Part shown: piece after piece, positions 15,405 through 24,160 of the stretch
Numbering within the stretch: the first letter of the stretch is position 1
Layout of the letters: each line of letters begins with the position of its first letter
Assembly (NCBI RefSeq): GCF_003285015.1
Contig: NZ_QMFB01000002.1
Coordinates: 124,001 to 188,000 of the forward strand
Source: Paenibacillus contaminans
GTDB lineage: Bacteria; Bacillota; Bacilli; Paenibacillales; NBRC-103111
Direction: 5' to 3'
Length of the DNA: 64,000 bases
The notes under the pieces: generated by a model
Seen by the model: only the letters and a program-made list of their open reading frames with translations
Database searches by the model: none
What the model was told of the DNA's origin: nothing
Made by a program: the position numbers and the translations under genes

Positions 15405-17210
15405 TTAATCATCAGACGGACGGTCAAGAGTAGACGGGACAATTCCTTCAGGCAGAGTGGGAATGCACATGGAAACCACCGTCCCAAATCCGTGCTTGCT
15501 TTTTAGCTGCACTCCGTATTCCTCACCATAGGTAAGCTTCAAACGCTTGTCGGTATTGAATAACCCGATATGATCGGAATAATCCTCCGAATCTTTGAGC
15601 TTTTCCTTGATTTTCTTCATCGTTTCCGGGTTTATGCCTGCGCCATTGTCAATAATGGAGAGGCGCAGAAAGCCTTTCAACGCGAACGCTTTTACTTTGA
15701 TCTTGCTTTTCCCCTCTTTTTCTCGAATCCCGTGATAAATGCTGTTTTCAATAATGGGCTGCAAAATGAGCTTGATCACCGTATATCGACTCACTTCTTC
15801 ATCAACATCCCATATCATTTCAAACTTATCTTTATAGCGTACTTGTTGAATTTCCGTATAACTCAAGGTTCTCCGTATTTCCTCTTCCAGCGTGACGAGT
15901 TCCTCGGGCTTGCTAAGAGAATAGTCCAGAAGATCGGAAAGATTTTCGATCATATGGCTTACTTCGTTCTGGTTTCCCGAAAGCGCATACGATTTCCAAT
16001 ATATCGTCTTTAAAGTATTAAACAAAAAATGAGGGTTAATCTGCGCTTGTAAAGCGGTAAGCTCCATTGCCTTCATTCTGAACTTTTTCTCGGACAATGC
16101 GATTTTCAAGAAGCTATGCTCGATAAACGTTTTAAGAATATTGTTGATAATGTAGCTGTATTCGTCTTTAATACGATCGGACATCGGAGGGAGGGGATTC
16201 CCGCTTTCCGCCGAGTCGAGAATATGGACGATTTTGGAGATTTGTCCGTAATTCCGTTTCGTAATAAAATAAGCCAGCCCGAGGCCGATCACGAATGCCG
16301 CCAAAAGCAGCATCAGCATGAACCCGCTCAGCTCGGAGGGGAATTCGTAAAGCGTATGCTGAGGAACGATGGACAAGTATTGCCAGCCGTATCTTTCCGA
16401 CTGATGCTTGGAAATGATATAGGTACCGCTCGCAAATTTCATTGTGAAAAAGTCCTGCGGCGATTCGCTTATTTGCTTCAGATCGATATCTTGCAGCAGT
16501 GCGGTAGTCGAATTTTTAAAAAGGATCTGCTTGTCCGCATTCATAATGAGTATGCTTTGGTCGGGAAGCGGCGTAACGCTTGTAAGAATGTTCTCGATAT
16601 ACTGCGGCAGTATATTCAAAACAATGACTCCGTTGCGCGAAGACATACGATGATAGATCGACATAATCTGCAAGGGATTTTCATCGAATGAAGTCCGTTT
16701 GATTTCTCTTGCTTCCGTCCAGAACGTCTTATTCCGCTCTTGATTGCGGTAGCTTTCATACCAGGCTTTATCCGACACATTAGCCAAGCCGGCGACGCCC
16801 TCGCTGGATGAGAAAAACCGGCTGCCCGCGCTGTCATAATAAACATAAATGGAGTAGATATACGGTCTTGCGCTCGGATCGGCATTCATAAACCCTTTAA
16901 TGATTTTCGTTACGGCATTTATTTCGTATGTGGCCGAGCTGCTTTGAAGAATGGCATCCATTTCAAAACCGATATCGGCATTCGTATCGTAAACCAGGCT
17001 CAATTGATCGATTTCATTTAAAACAAGCTCGACGTTTTCCTTCGTTTGTTTTAATAAACTGGCGTTGTTTGTATTGATATTGTTTTTCAGCTCGTTTTGT
17101 GTAAGCGCGATGGACGAGGCTCCGAAAATGATTAACGGAATCAACAAGAGGATCAGGAAAAGGGTAAGATTTTTTAAGAAAAATCGTTTTTTCATAGGCT
17201 GTCCCGCCAT
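15405..17210 (-). CDS. YesM-type sensor histidine kinase
   Basis: 601 residues. A membrane helix (LTLFLILLLIPLIIFGASS, residues 14-32) is followed by a large extracellular Cache-like sensor, a second helix near 300-320 (LMLLLAAFVIGLGLAYF), a HAMP-like stretch, the His_kinase domain with LQAQINPHFLFNTLK (His near residue 400) and an ATPase domain with IIDNGAGINPETMK and HIGLFNTDKRL. Members of this class sense extracytoplasmic sugars or the binding protein of an ABC transporter and phosphorylate an AraC-type response regulator. The SD GGTGGAG lies in the last codons of the regulator gene, seven bases apart, so the two are translated as a pair. It probably controls the transporter operon at 18459. 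Confidence 0.92.
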   Translation of the reverse strand: MAGQPMKKRFFLKNLTLFLILLLIPLIIFGASSIALTQNELKNNINTNNASLLKQTKENVELVLNEIDQLSLVYDTNADIGFEMDAILQSSSATYEINAVTKIIKGFMNADPSARPYIYSIYVYYDSAGSRFFSSSEGVAGLANVSDKAWYESYRNQERNKTFWTEAREIKRTSFDENPLQIMSIYHRMSSRNGVIVLNILPQYIENILTSVTPLPDQSILIMNADKQILFKNSTTALLQDIDLKQISESPQDFFTMKFASGTYIISKHQSERYGWQYLSIVPQHTLYEFPSELSGFMLMLLLAAFVIGLGLAYFITKRNYGQISKIVHILDSAESGNPLPPMSDRIKDEYSYIINNILKTFIEHSFLKIALSEKKFRMKAMELTALQAQINPHFLFNTLKTIYWKSYALSGNQNEVSHMIENLSDLLDYSLSKPEELVTLEEEIRRTLSYTEIQQVRYKDKFEMIWDVDEEVSRYTVIKLILQPIIENSIYHGIREKEGKSKIKVKAFALKGFLRLSIIDNGAGINPETMKKIKEKLKDSEDYSDHIGLFNTDKRLKLTYGEEYGVQLKSKHGFGTVVSMCIPTLPEGIVPSTLDRPSDD

Positions 17211-17216
17211 TCCGTA

Positions 17217-17990
17217 TTACTCCACCCGATCGAGGTTTTCGTTCGTTCTAAACGCTCTCGGACTTTTGCCGTAATAGCTTTTGAACGTTCTCGTGAAGTT
17301 TTTCACGTTACTATAACCTAGTATAGCGCTTACATCAAACGTCCTGTATCTGATATCTTTTAAAAGTTCCACCGCTTTTTCCATTCTGACCGACAGGAGG
17401 TAATCGGAAAAATTTTGTCCGGTTTGTTTCTTGAACAGCTTGCTTACATAATTCGGATGCATGTGAACAAGCTTGGCTACATCGTCGAGCTCTACATCTT
17501 TATAATGCTCTTTAATATGGTTCTTTATCGTAAGGATAACCCGATCGTAAAAGTTTTGGGCTTCTTCGGCCTCTTCCGGAATTTCTTTGGCGGACGGTTC
17601 GGCTGTATGCGCTTCCTGATCGAGCTCGTCCTTGACCTTTTTAAACACATTAACAAGCTCGCTAAATTTCGTCGATTTGACGACATAGCTTTTTACTCCG
17701 AAGGACAAAGCTTTTTGTGCGTATTCAAAATCTCTGTGACCGCTGAAAAATATAATTTTGATTTTGGATTTTTGTTTTTGCAGCTCTTCGGCCAGTTCGA
17801 TACCGGTCATCACAGGCATTTTAATATCGCATAGAATGACATCGACGGCATGATTTTGCACGAAATCCAGCGCCTGCTTGCCATGCTCCGCCTGCCCCGC
17901 AACCTCAAAGCCTATCTCATCCCACGGAAAAAAATTGCAAAGCCCCGTTCTTATTTCATATTCGTCATCCACTAAAAGAAGTTTGTACAA
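17217..17990 (-). CDS. YesN-type response regulator with AraC DNA-binding domain
   Basis: 257 residues. The receiver domain (1-120) has the acidic pair in LLVDDEYEIRTGL, the phosphorylated Asp in VDVILCDIKMPVMTG and the Lys in SYVVKSTKF. The AraC-type domain (about 155-250) has two helix-turn-helix units (LDDVAKLVHMHPNYVSKLF, and SAILGYSNVKNFTRTFK). A TTG start at 17990 is chosen: GAGGGGGAG lies 5 bases before it and the family normally begins with 'YKLLLVDDE'. It forms an operon with the kinase and is divergent from the sugar ABC transporter operon, its likely target. Confidence 0.92.
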   Translation of the reverse strand: MYKLLLVDDEYEIRTGLCNFFPWDEIGFEVAGQAEHGKQALDFVQNHAVDVILCDIKMPVMTGIELAEELQKQKSKIKIIFFSGHRDFEYAQKALSFGVKSYVVKSTKFSELVNVFKKVKDELDQEAHTAEPSAKEIPEEAEEAQNFYDRVILTIKNHIKEHYKDVELDDVAKLVHMHPNYVSKLFKKQTGQNFSDYLLSVRMEKAVELLKDIRYRTFDVSAILGYSNVKNFTRTFKSYYGKSPRAFRTNENLDRVE

Positions 17991-18068
17991 GGTAACTCCC
18001 CCTCGCGGTTTCATCATGTGCTTTTCATGGTATCCATCCGTATGCCGAACGTCAAGTTAATTTTAGGG

Positions 18069-18207
18069 TCAAGGATAAACGGCTTCGCTGTCCTAAACGC
18101 TTTCGAAGAAAGCGGCTTCGTAAGCATAAGCTAAGGACAGGCTCGTTTACCGGTGAAATATCAGGCCATTGTAATGTGAAACATACAATGGCCGATATTT
18201 TGAAAAA
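18069..18207 (+). repeat. Dispersed structured repeat, copy 3 (most complete)
   Basis: Starts TCAAGGATAAACGG and ends GATATTTTGAAAAAG. Inner stems are visible: CTGTCCT with AGGACAG, GCTTTCGAAGAAAGC, outer AAACG with CGTTT. In the second half GGCCATTGTA pairs with TACAATGGCC and GAAATATC with GATATTTT. The pairings are kept while the bases differ from copies 1 and 2. It lies in the divergent gap between the regulator start (17990) and the transporter operon. Confidence 0.7.
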
Positions 18208-18379
18208 GTGGAAATTGCAACCTCCCCCTTCGCATGAAAGCGCTTTATGCAGCGTTTTTTCCCCTTTTGGATTGGATAATATCCGTTCATGAGGCGATAA
18301 TACCAATTCATGATACCTTTTTCGAAAAAACGGCTCGGTAACCGGCTAATTAACGATACCTTAAGTGAACTGCGGTGCG

Positions 18380-18408
18380 TTATTGAAACGGAAGCAAGCT
18401 GTTATACT
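18380..18408 (+). promoter_or_regulatory. Candidate promoter of the sugar ABC operon
   Basis: An extended -10 (TGTTATACT, with TATACT at 18403-18408) lies 18 bases after a weak -35 (GTTATT). About 50 bases downstream is the start of the binding-protein gene. The weak -35 would suit activation by the adjacent response regulator. Confidence 0.45.
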
Positions 18409-18458
18409 TAAGCACAAGGTTGAAGGATAACCGATTTCGACACATAAGGAGGTCAAAT

Positions 18459-19793
18459 ATGAAAGGGCTTTCTAAGGTAGTAAGCGCAGTATGCATGGTT
18501 CCTCTGTTGGCTTTGGCTGTTGCCGGATGCGGCGGTAAAGATTCGTCTTCATCTCCTGACGCCACAAAGGCTTCCGGCGGCAAAAACGTAACATTGAGGT
18601 TTTCCTGGTGGGGATCGGATCCGCGTCATAAAGCTACGCTGGACGTCATCGCCCTGTACCAATCGAAAAATCCCAATGTAAAAATTGAAGGCGAATACAT
18701 GGGGGCGGACGGCTACAAAGAGAAGCTGATGACGCAGCTGGCAGGAGGCTCTGCGCCCGACATCATGCAGATCGACCCGCCATGGCTCGCGGATTTCACG
18801 AAGCAATTCAATTCCTTTGAAGATTTAAACAAGCAGCAAGACCTCGATATCAAAGGTTTTGACGAAGCGTTCGTGAAAAGCTACGGCGTCGTCGACGGCA
18901 AACTCGTCGGTCTTCCTACCGGAATCAGCGGGATTACGATGCTAATCAACAAGGATGTTTTGACGAAATCCGGCATTAACCCCGACACCGTATGGGATTG
19001 GGATACGATCCTGTCCGAAGGGCCGAAAGTGAACCAAGCGGATCCAAAATCCCACTTCCTGGTAACCGACCAATTCGCAACAGTGGTACAAATTTTGCCG
19101 CCATATTTGAAGCAAAAAACCGGCAAGCAAATCGTCAATGACGACTATACGATTGGGTTTACGAAGGCCGATCTTGTCGACGCTTTCACCTATCTCAAGA
19201 AGCTGTTCGATACGAAAGTCGTAGAGCCGGCCGCTCAACAATATATGTTCAAGGCCAAGTACTTCGAGAATCCCGTCTGGGCCAACAAACAGGCAGGATC
19301 GACGATCGAATGGATTGCGGCCATCGGTCCGAGAAAGGAACCGTTCAAAGACTCGGCGGATGTCGTCCTCCCTCCTATCGCCAAGGATGCCAAGGATACG
19401 GGGGTTATCGTAAGACCCGCCCAGATGCTCAGTATTAACAGCAAGTCGGCCAACAAAGAAGAGGCGGCCAAATTCCTGAACTTCTTCTTCAATGATAAAG
19501 AAGCCCTAGCCATCTTGAAGGATACCCGTTCGGTGCCTCCGACCGAAATCGGCAGAAAAGTAAGTGCCGATGCAAACCTGATCGATCCATTGATCCTAAA
19601 AGCGATCGATTCGTCGACTTCAAAACAGGGTATGGCGGACAATGTGATCTCTCTTAATATCCAGCTGCAAAATATTATGATGGATGCGGTTGAAAAAATC
19701 GGGTTCGGCAAATCGACGCCGGAAGCCGCGGCTGACGAAATGATCAAGCAGTTCCAGTCCAAGCTGACCGAATTAAAAGCTGCGGCTAAATAG
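18459..19793 (+). CDS. Sugar-binding lipoprotein of a CUT1 ABC transporter
   Basis: 444 residues. Signal peptide with lipobox LAVAGC (Cys24) anchors it outside the membrane. The mature protein has the family 1 solute-binding features: VTLRFSWWGSDPRH at the start, GGSAPDIMQIDPPWLADF, VGLPTGISGITMLINKDVL and a C-terminal helix bundle. It captures a sugar or oligosaccharide and hands it to the two permeases that follow. Strong ribosome site (AAGGAGG) 8 bases before ATG 18459. No ATPase gene is in the cluster, which is normal: such CUT1 systems share a general MsmX-type ATPase. Confidence 0.92.
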   Translation: MKGLSKVVSAVCMVPLLALAVAGCGGKDSSSSPDATKASGGKNVTLRFSWWGSDPRHKATLDVIALYQSKNPNVKIEGEYMGADGYKEKLMTQLAGGSAPDIMQIDPPWLADFTKQFNSFEDLNKQQDLDIKGFDEAFVKSYGVVDGKLVGLPTGISGITMLINKDVLTKSGINPDTVWDWDTILSEGPKVNQADPKSHFLVTDQFATVVQILPPYLKQKTGKQIVNDDYTIGFTKADLVDAFTYLKKLFDTKVVEPAAQQYMFKAKYFENPVWANKQAGSTIEWIAAIGPRKEPFKDSADVVLPPIAKDAKDTGVIVRPAQMLSINSKSANKEEAAKFLNFFFNDKEALAILKDTRSVPPTEIGRKVSADANLIDPLILKAIDSSTSKQGMADNVISLNIQLQNIMMDAVEKIGFGKSTPEAAADEMIKQFQSKLTELKAAAK

Positions 19794-19814
19794 GTTACTG
19801 AACGAATAGAAGGC

Positions 19815-19883
19815 GGAAATTCCGGGCAGAACGCCGGCGGAAGCGAAATGCGAATTCCCCGGCAGCCTGCCCGAATGATTTCC
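19815..19883 (+). other. Strong intercistronic hairpin between binding protein and permease genes
   Basis: GGAAAT (19815) pairs with ATTTCC (19878-19883), CGGGCAG (19823) with CTGCCCG (19867-19873), and GCCGG (19833) with CCGGC (19859-19863). No T-run follows, so it is not a normal terminator. Such hairpins after binding-protein genes usually stabilise the upstream message or reduce read-through so that more binding protein than permease is made. Confidence 0.6.
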
Positions 19884-19925
19884 GGGCACCTTCTCCCTAC
19901 ATTTATGCGAAAGCTGGCTGATAGC

Positions 19926-20804
19926 ATGAAATTAAAGAATTATACGGGTTTGCTGTATATTTCGCCATGGATTATCGGTTTTCTAGTTTTTCAGTTTTAT
20001 CCGATTTTTGCGTCTCTCTACTATTCTTTCACCGATTATTCGATGGCCAGAGATCCGAAATTCATCGGATTCAAAAACTATGTTGACATGTTTACGATCG
20101 ATCCGAACTTCCTTCTCTCGTTAAAGGTCACAATCGTGTATGTCTTGATGGCCGTGCCGTTAAAGCTGATTTTCGCGCTCATCGTCGCCGTTGTTTTGAA
20201 TCTCAAACTCAAATTCGTCAATTTCTTCCGGACCGTCTATTATATCCCCTCCATTCTCGGAGGAAGCGTCGCCATCGCCATTTTATGGAGAGCCATGTTC
20301 TTAAAAGACGGATTGGTAAACCATGTGCTCGCTTATCTGCATATTCCGCCGGTGGAGTGGTTCGGAAGCACCTATATAGCGCTGTTCACCTTGAGTTTGC
20401 TGACCGTTTGGCAGTTCGGCTCTTCCATGGTGCTCTTTCTGGCGGGCTTAAAACAGATTCCGCAGGAGCTGTATGAGGCTGGAACCATGGATGGCGCATC
20501 CAAATTAAGGATGTTTTTCACTATCACTTTGCCGATGTTAACTCCGATCGTATTTTTTAACCTGGTCATGCAGATGATCACGGCCTTGCAGGAGTTCACT
20601 TCCGCTTTTGTCGTAACGAACGGCGCGCCGATGAAAGGGACTTATTTATACGGGATGAAATTGTACGAAGAAGCCTTCTCCAATTTTAAAATGGGCTATG
20701 CATCCGCACTTTCATGGGTCCTGTTTGTCCTTATTCTGATTATCACCTTCTTTATATTCCGATCATCCAAAAGCTGGGTGCACTATGAAGACGGAGGCCA
20801 TTAA
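19926..20804 (+). CDS. Sugar ABC transporter permease, CUT1 first subunit
   Basis: 292 residues, six membrane segments. The N-terminus (LLYISPWIIGFLVFQFYPI) is typical of the MalF/LplB-type subunit, and the EAA loop that contacts the ATPase is ELYEAGTMDGASKLRMFFTI. The start is uncertain: ATG 19926 fits the family N-terminus; ATG 19905 is also possible; a further ATG at 19848 sits inside the intercistronic hairpin and is unlikely. No strong ribosome site is visible for any of them, in contrast to neighbouring genes. Co-transcribed with the binding protein upstream and the second permease downstream. Confidence 0.88.
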   Translation: MKLKNYTGLLYISPWIIGFLVFQFYPIFASLYYSFTDYSMARDPKFIGFKNYVDMFTIDPNFLLSLKVTIVYVLMAVPLKLIFALIVAVVLNLKLKFVNFFRTVYYIPSILGGSVAIAILWRAMFLKDGLVNHVLAYLHIPPVEWFGSTYIALFTLSLLTVWQFGSSMVLFLAGLKQIPQELYEAGTMDGASKLRMFFTITLPMLTPIVFFNLVMQMITALQEFTSAFVVTNGAPMKGTYLYGMKLYEEAFSNFKMGYASALSWVLFVLILIITFFIFRSSKSWVHYEDGGH

Positions 20805-20806
20805 CC

Positions 20807-21646
20807 GTGAAAATCAAGGTAAACCGCTATATCCAATACATTTTTTTAATCCTGTTCGGAATCATTATCGTTTATCCGCTGATTTGGCTATTTCTAGCCT
20901 CGTTCAAAACCAATGAGGAAATATTCGGCGTGGCGAACAGCTTCCTGCCTGCGAATTTTTCATGGAGGGCCTATATAGACGGGTGGAAAGGGAGCGGCCA
21001 GTTTACTTACGGCGACTTTTTTATCAATACGTTCAAGCTGGTTATTCCTACGGTTCTGTTTACCGTCGCCTCCAGTATTCTGGTCGGGTATGGCTTCGCG
21101 AGATTTAAGTTCCCTTTCAAAAACATATTGTTTGCCATCATGATCTCGACGCTCATGCTTCCGAATGCGGTTATTATCATTCCAAGATATATTCTGTTCA
21201 AAAAATTGGGCTGGCTGGACAGCTATTATCCTTTCATTGTTCCGGCAATATTCGCCTGCTACCCGTTTTTCGTATTTTTGATGGTACAGTTTTTCAGGGG
21301 ACTGCCCAAAGATCTGGATGAGTCCGCTCATCTGGACGGCTGCAATTCCTTTAAAATCCTGACCAAAATATTGCTGCCTTTATGCAAGCCGGCGGTATTC
21401 TCCGTGGCGCTGTTCCAATTTATTTGGACATGGAACGATTTTTTCAACTCCTTGATCTTTATCAACAGCATTAAAAAGTACACCCTGATGCTCGGCCTTC
21501 GCATGTCTTTGGACGCGCAAGCGGCTGTAAACTGGGATCAGATCATGGCGATGGCGATTGTAACGATCGTTCCCAGCATCGTGTTGTTCTTCTTTTCGCA
21601 AAAATATTTTGTGGAAGGCATTGCGACTACAGGCTTGAAAGGGTAA
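20807..21646 (+). CDS. Sugar ABC transporter permease, CUT1 second subunit
   Basis: 279 residues, six membrane segments, MalG/LplC type. The EAA loop is DLDESAHLDGCNSFKILTKI and the protein ends with the characteristic FVEGIATTGLKG. GTG start at 20807 with ACGGAGG nine bases upstream, two bases after the stop of the first permease gene, so it is translationally coupled. Together with its partner it forms the channel for the sugar bound by the lipoprotein at 18459. Confidence 0.92.
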   Translation: MKIKVNRYIQYIFLILFGIIIVYPLIWLFLASFKTNEEIFGVANSFLPANFSWRAYIDGWKGSGQFTYGDFFINTFKLVIPTVLFTVASSILVGYGFARFKFPFKNILFAIMISTLMLPNAVIIIPRYILFKKLGWLDSYYPFIVPAIFACYPFFVFLMVQFFRGLPKDLDESAHLDGCNSFKILTKILLPLCKPAVFSVALFQFIWTWNDFFNSLIFINSIKKYTLMLGLRMSLDAQAAVNWDQIMAMAIVTIVPSIVLFFFSQKYFVEGIATTGLKG

Positions 21647-21692
21647 CGATCCGTCGAAAGTCCGCAGAAGACAATTTAGGGAGGAATCATAG

Positions 21693-22763
21693 ATGAAAGC
21701 GCGAGTTGGAGTCATCGGTGCAGGGATTTACGGGACGAAAATATTAAAGGCCTTCTCTTTTGCCGCCAAAATGGGAGACATCGAGCTTGTCGCCTTGGCC
21801 GATCTGAAGCAAGAGGTCGTCGATCAACAAGCCAAAGCGTTTAACATAAAAGGGTATCTTGACTATAAAGAAATGCTCCACAAAGAAAACCTCGATGCGG
21901 TTGCGATCGTTACCCCCGACTTCTTGCATCGGGAAGTTACGCTGGAAGCGGCCAAACACGGCGTGCATGTTCTCGTCCAAAAGCCGCTGGATACGAGCAG
22001 CCAAGGCGGCCAAGATATGATCGATGCTGCGCGTGAACATAATATCATGCTGTTCGTCGATTTCCACAAACGATTCGATCCTGCGCATATGCAGCTCAAA
22101 AACGATATCAAAAACGGAAAGCTTGGCAAAATTCAATATGGCTATGCTTATATGGAAGATAAAATCGTAGTGCCTTCCGTCTGGTTTAAAAATTGGGCGC
22201 AGCACAGTTCTCCCGCTTGGTTTCTTGGCATTCACTTCTATGATTTGCTTTACTGGCTGCTGGAATCGAAGCCCAAGAAAGTGTACGCCACTGCAATCAA
22301 GAATAAGCTGGCCGGAATGGGCATCGATACGTATGATTCGATTCAGGCTAAATTCGAATTCGAGAACGGCGCCCAATTCTCGATGGACTCCTCGTGGATT
22401 ATTCCTAACGGTTTTCCGTCCATCGTGAATCAAGGGATTCGCGTAATCGGCTCGGACGGGATGACGGAGGTGGACAGTCAAGACCGCGGCATGCTGAGCG
22501 CCTTCGAGGACGAAACCGCATCCGCCGTATCGAACCCTTTTGCGGCGCTTGAAGTCGAAAGACCGTTTTACGGCAACGCTCCGCAAGGGTATACGTTCGA
22601 ATCGATGCTTTATTTTACGAAATTGATCGGCTTGATGAAGAACGGCATGAAACTGGAACAACTGGAAGGCGCTTATCCTAACGGAGAGGAAGCCTTGATT
22701 TCTACACAAATGTGTGAAGCGGTCCATCAAAGCGTGGAAACGGGTCAAATCATTCATTTGTAG
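21693..22763 (+). CDS. Gfo/Idh/MocA-family oxidoreductase
   Basis: 356 residues. N-terminal NAD(P)-binding domain with VGVIGAGIYGTKILKAFSFA (GxGxxG form) and VAIVTPDFLHREV; the catalytic Lys-Pro motif is HVLVQKPLDTSS; substrate domain has FVDFHKRFDPAH and HFYDLLYWLL. Such enzymes oxidise sugars, inositols or their acids. Good ribosome site (GGGAGG) before ATG 21693. It belongs to the transporter operon and differs strongly from the oxidoreductase at 14180, so the two probably act at different steps. Confidence 0.88.
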   Translation: MKARVGVIGAGIYGTKILKAFSFAAKMGDIELVALADLKQEVVDQQAKAFNIKGYLDYKEMLHKENLDAVAIVTPDFLHREVTLEAAKHGVHVLVQKPLDTSSQGGQDMIDAAREHNIMLFVDFHKRFDPAHMQLKNDIKNGKLGKIQYGYAYMEDKIVVPSVWFKNWAQHSSPAWFLGIHFYDLLYWLLESKPKKVYATAIKNKLAGMGIDTYDSIQAKFEFENGAQFSMDSSWIIPNGFPSIVNQGIRVIGSDGMTEVDSQDRGMLSAFEDETASAVSNPFAALEVERPFYGNAPQGYTFESMLYFTKLIGLMKNGMKLEQLEGAYPNGEEALISTQMCEAVHQSVETGQIIHL

Positions 22764-22795
22764 CGGAGTGAAGCACCGAAGGGAGTGACAGGCCG

Positions 22796-24070
22796 GTGAG
22801 CGTTTTTTATGATTTGTTAAAAGAAGTGCCCATGCCCAAAATGGTCAAGGTACGGCAAAAATTCCAGCGTCCTTCGATTCCTCTTGACGATATTCCGCAG
22901 ACGATCGACGACATACTGGGATTAGACGATATCTCGGACACCATTCAACCCGGCAAACGTATCGCCATCACCGTCGGAAGCAGGGGCATCCGGAATATTG
23001 CTTTCATTACGCGTGAAATCGTCAGGGTTCTCAAAGAAAAGGGAGCCCTTCCCTTCATCATTCCCGCTATGGGCAGCCATGGCGGAGGAATCGCGGAAAA
23101 CCAGCAAAAAATCATCGAGGATTTTGGCGTCACGGAAGCGTACTGCGGCTGCCCGATCAAATCGACGATGGATACGGTGGAGATCGGCAAGACGCCCGAA
23201 GGTCATTCCGTCGTCATTGACCGGTATGCTGCGGAGGCCGACGGTATCGTCGTTGTGGGACGCGTGAAGCCCCATACGGCATTCCGGGGGGAATACGAGA
23301 GCGGCATCATGAAAATGATGACGATCGGTTTGGGCAAACGCGAAGGAGCGAATGCCTGCCACGCGGCAGGCTGGAAGCATATGCGCCGTTTAATTCCGCT
23401 TTTCGGGAACACCATTATCAAACATGCCAAGATCCTTTTTGCCGTAGCCATCGTCGAAAACGCTTTTGATGAAACCTGCATCCTGGAAGCGATTCCGAAA
23501 GACCGGATTGCCGAAAGAGAACCCGAGCTGCTGGATCAAGCCAAACAGCTAATGGCGCGTATATGGATTGAAGATACGGACGTGCTGGTCGTCGATAAAA
23601 TCGGCAAAAACATTAGCGGCGACGGAATGGATCCCAATATTACGGGAACCTTCGCTACGCCTTATGCCAGCGGCGGATTGAAGTGGCAGAAGGTGGCCGT
23701 GCTAGACGTTACGGATGAAAGCCATGGTGTCATCATAGGAGCCGGAATGGCCCATGCAACCACCCAAAGATTGTTTGACAAAGCCGATCTGGAGGCTTCT
23801 TATATTAATGCTCTAACATCGACGGTATTTGACGTTGTGCGGATCCCCATGATCCTAAAAAGCGATCGCGACGCAATCGCCGCGTGCATCCGGGCCAGCA
23901 ATGAAATCGATATCCGGAAGCCGAGAGTGATTCGTATATCGGATTCCCTTCATATGGAGTATATTTACATTTCCGAAGCGCTTATGGATGAGGCTTCCAA
24001 ACACGCGAATTTGGAAATAGTCGGCGATCTGCAAGAAATGCCGTTTGATGCAAACGGGAATTTGTGGTGA
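22796..24070 (+). CDS. LarA-like protein (nickel-dependent racemase/epimerase family)
   Basis: 424 residues of the DUF2088/LarA superfamily. Seen: ITVGSRGIRN near the N-terminus, IPAMGSHGGG (about residue 90), VVVGRVKPHTAF followed by GIMKMMTIGLGKREGAN, and a C-terminal domain with VVDKIGKNISGDGMDPN. In lactate racemase and its relatives the SHG and KPH regions hold the pincer cofactor and catalytic His residues; some relatives epimerise sugar acids. GTG start with GGGAGTGA upstream. As last gene of a sugar transporter operon it is more likely a sugar-acid epimerase than a lactate enzyme; this is inference. The cofactor-making larB/C/E genes are not in the window. Confidence 0.78.
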   Translation: MSVFYDLLKEVPMPKMVKVRQKFQRPSIPLDDIPQTIDDILGLDDISDTIQPGKRIAITVGSRGIRNIAFITREIVRVLKEKGALPFIIPAMGSHGGGIAENQQKIIEDFGVTEAYCGCPIKSTMDTVEIGKTPEGHSVVIDRYAAEADGIVVVGRVKPHTAFRGEYESGIMKMMTIGLGKREGANACHAAGWKHMRRLIPLFGNTIIKHAKILFAVAIVENAFDETCILEAIPKDRIAEREPELLDQAKQLMARIWIEDTDVLVVDKIGKNISGDGMDPNITGTFATPYASGGLKWQKVAVLDVTDESHGVIIGAGMAHATTQRLFDKADLEASYINALTSTVFDVVRIPMILKSDRDAIAACIRASNEIDIRKPRVIRISDSLHMEYIYISEALMDEASKHANLEIVGDLQEMPFDANGNLW

Positions 24071-24111
24071 CACCTGCAATAACGGGCCGAATCTAGACGG
24101 CCCCAGTAAAT

Positions 24112-24160
24112 GAAACAGCGACGGACATGGTGATTCAACCTTAGTCTGTCGCTGTTTTAT
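24112..24160 (+). terminator. Rho-independent terminator of the transporter operon
   Basis: AACAGCGACGGAC pairs with GTCTGTCGCTGTT around a 17-base loop and is followed by TTATTGG. It lies about 45 bases beyond the stop of the LarA-like gene. Confidence 0.75.

Noticed and set aside
15086-18458. Catabolite-repression (cre) sites before the two catabolic operons
   Set aside because: No sequence close to the consensus TGWAANCGNTNWCA was found by eye in either leader.
19848-19925. Longer N-terminus of the first permease from ATG 19848
   Set aside because: The codons fall in a strong hairpin and the encoded residues do not fit the family; the start at 19926 matches it.
21744-22757. Long open frame (337 codons) on the minus strand
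   Set aside because: It lies wholly antisense to the clear Gfo/Idh/MocA gene at 21693-22763, has no ribosome site and a composition typical of mirror frames (rich in His, Arg, Phe).
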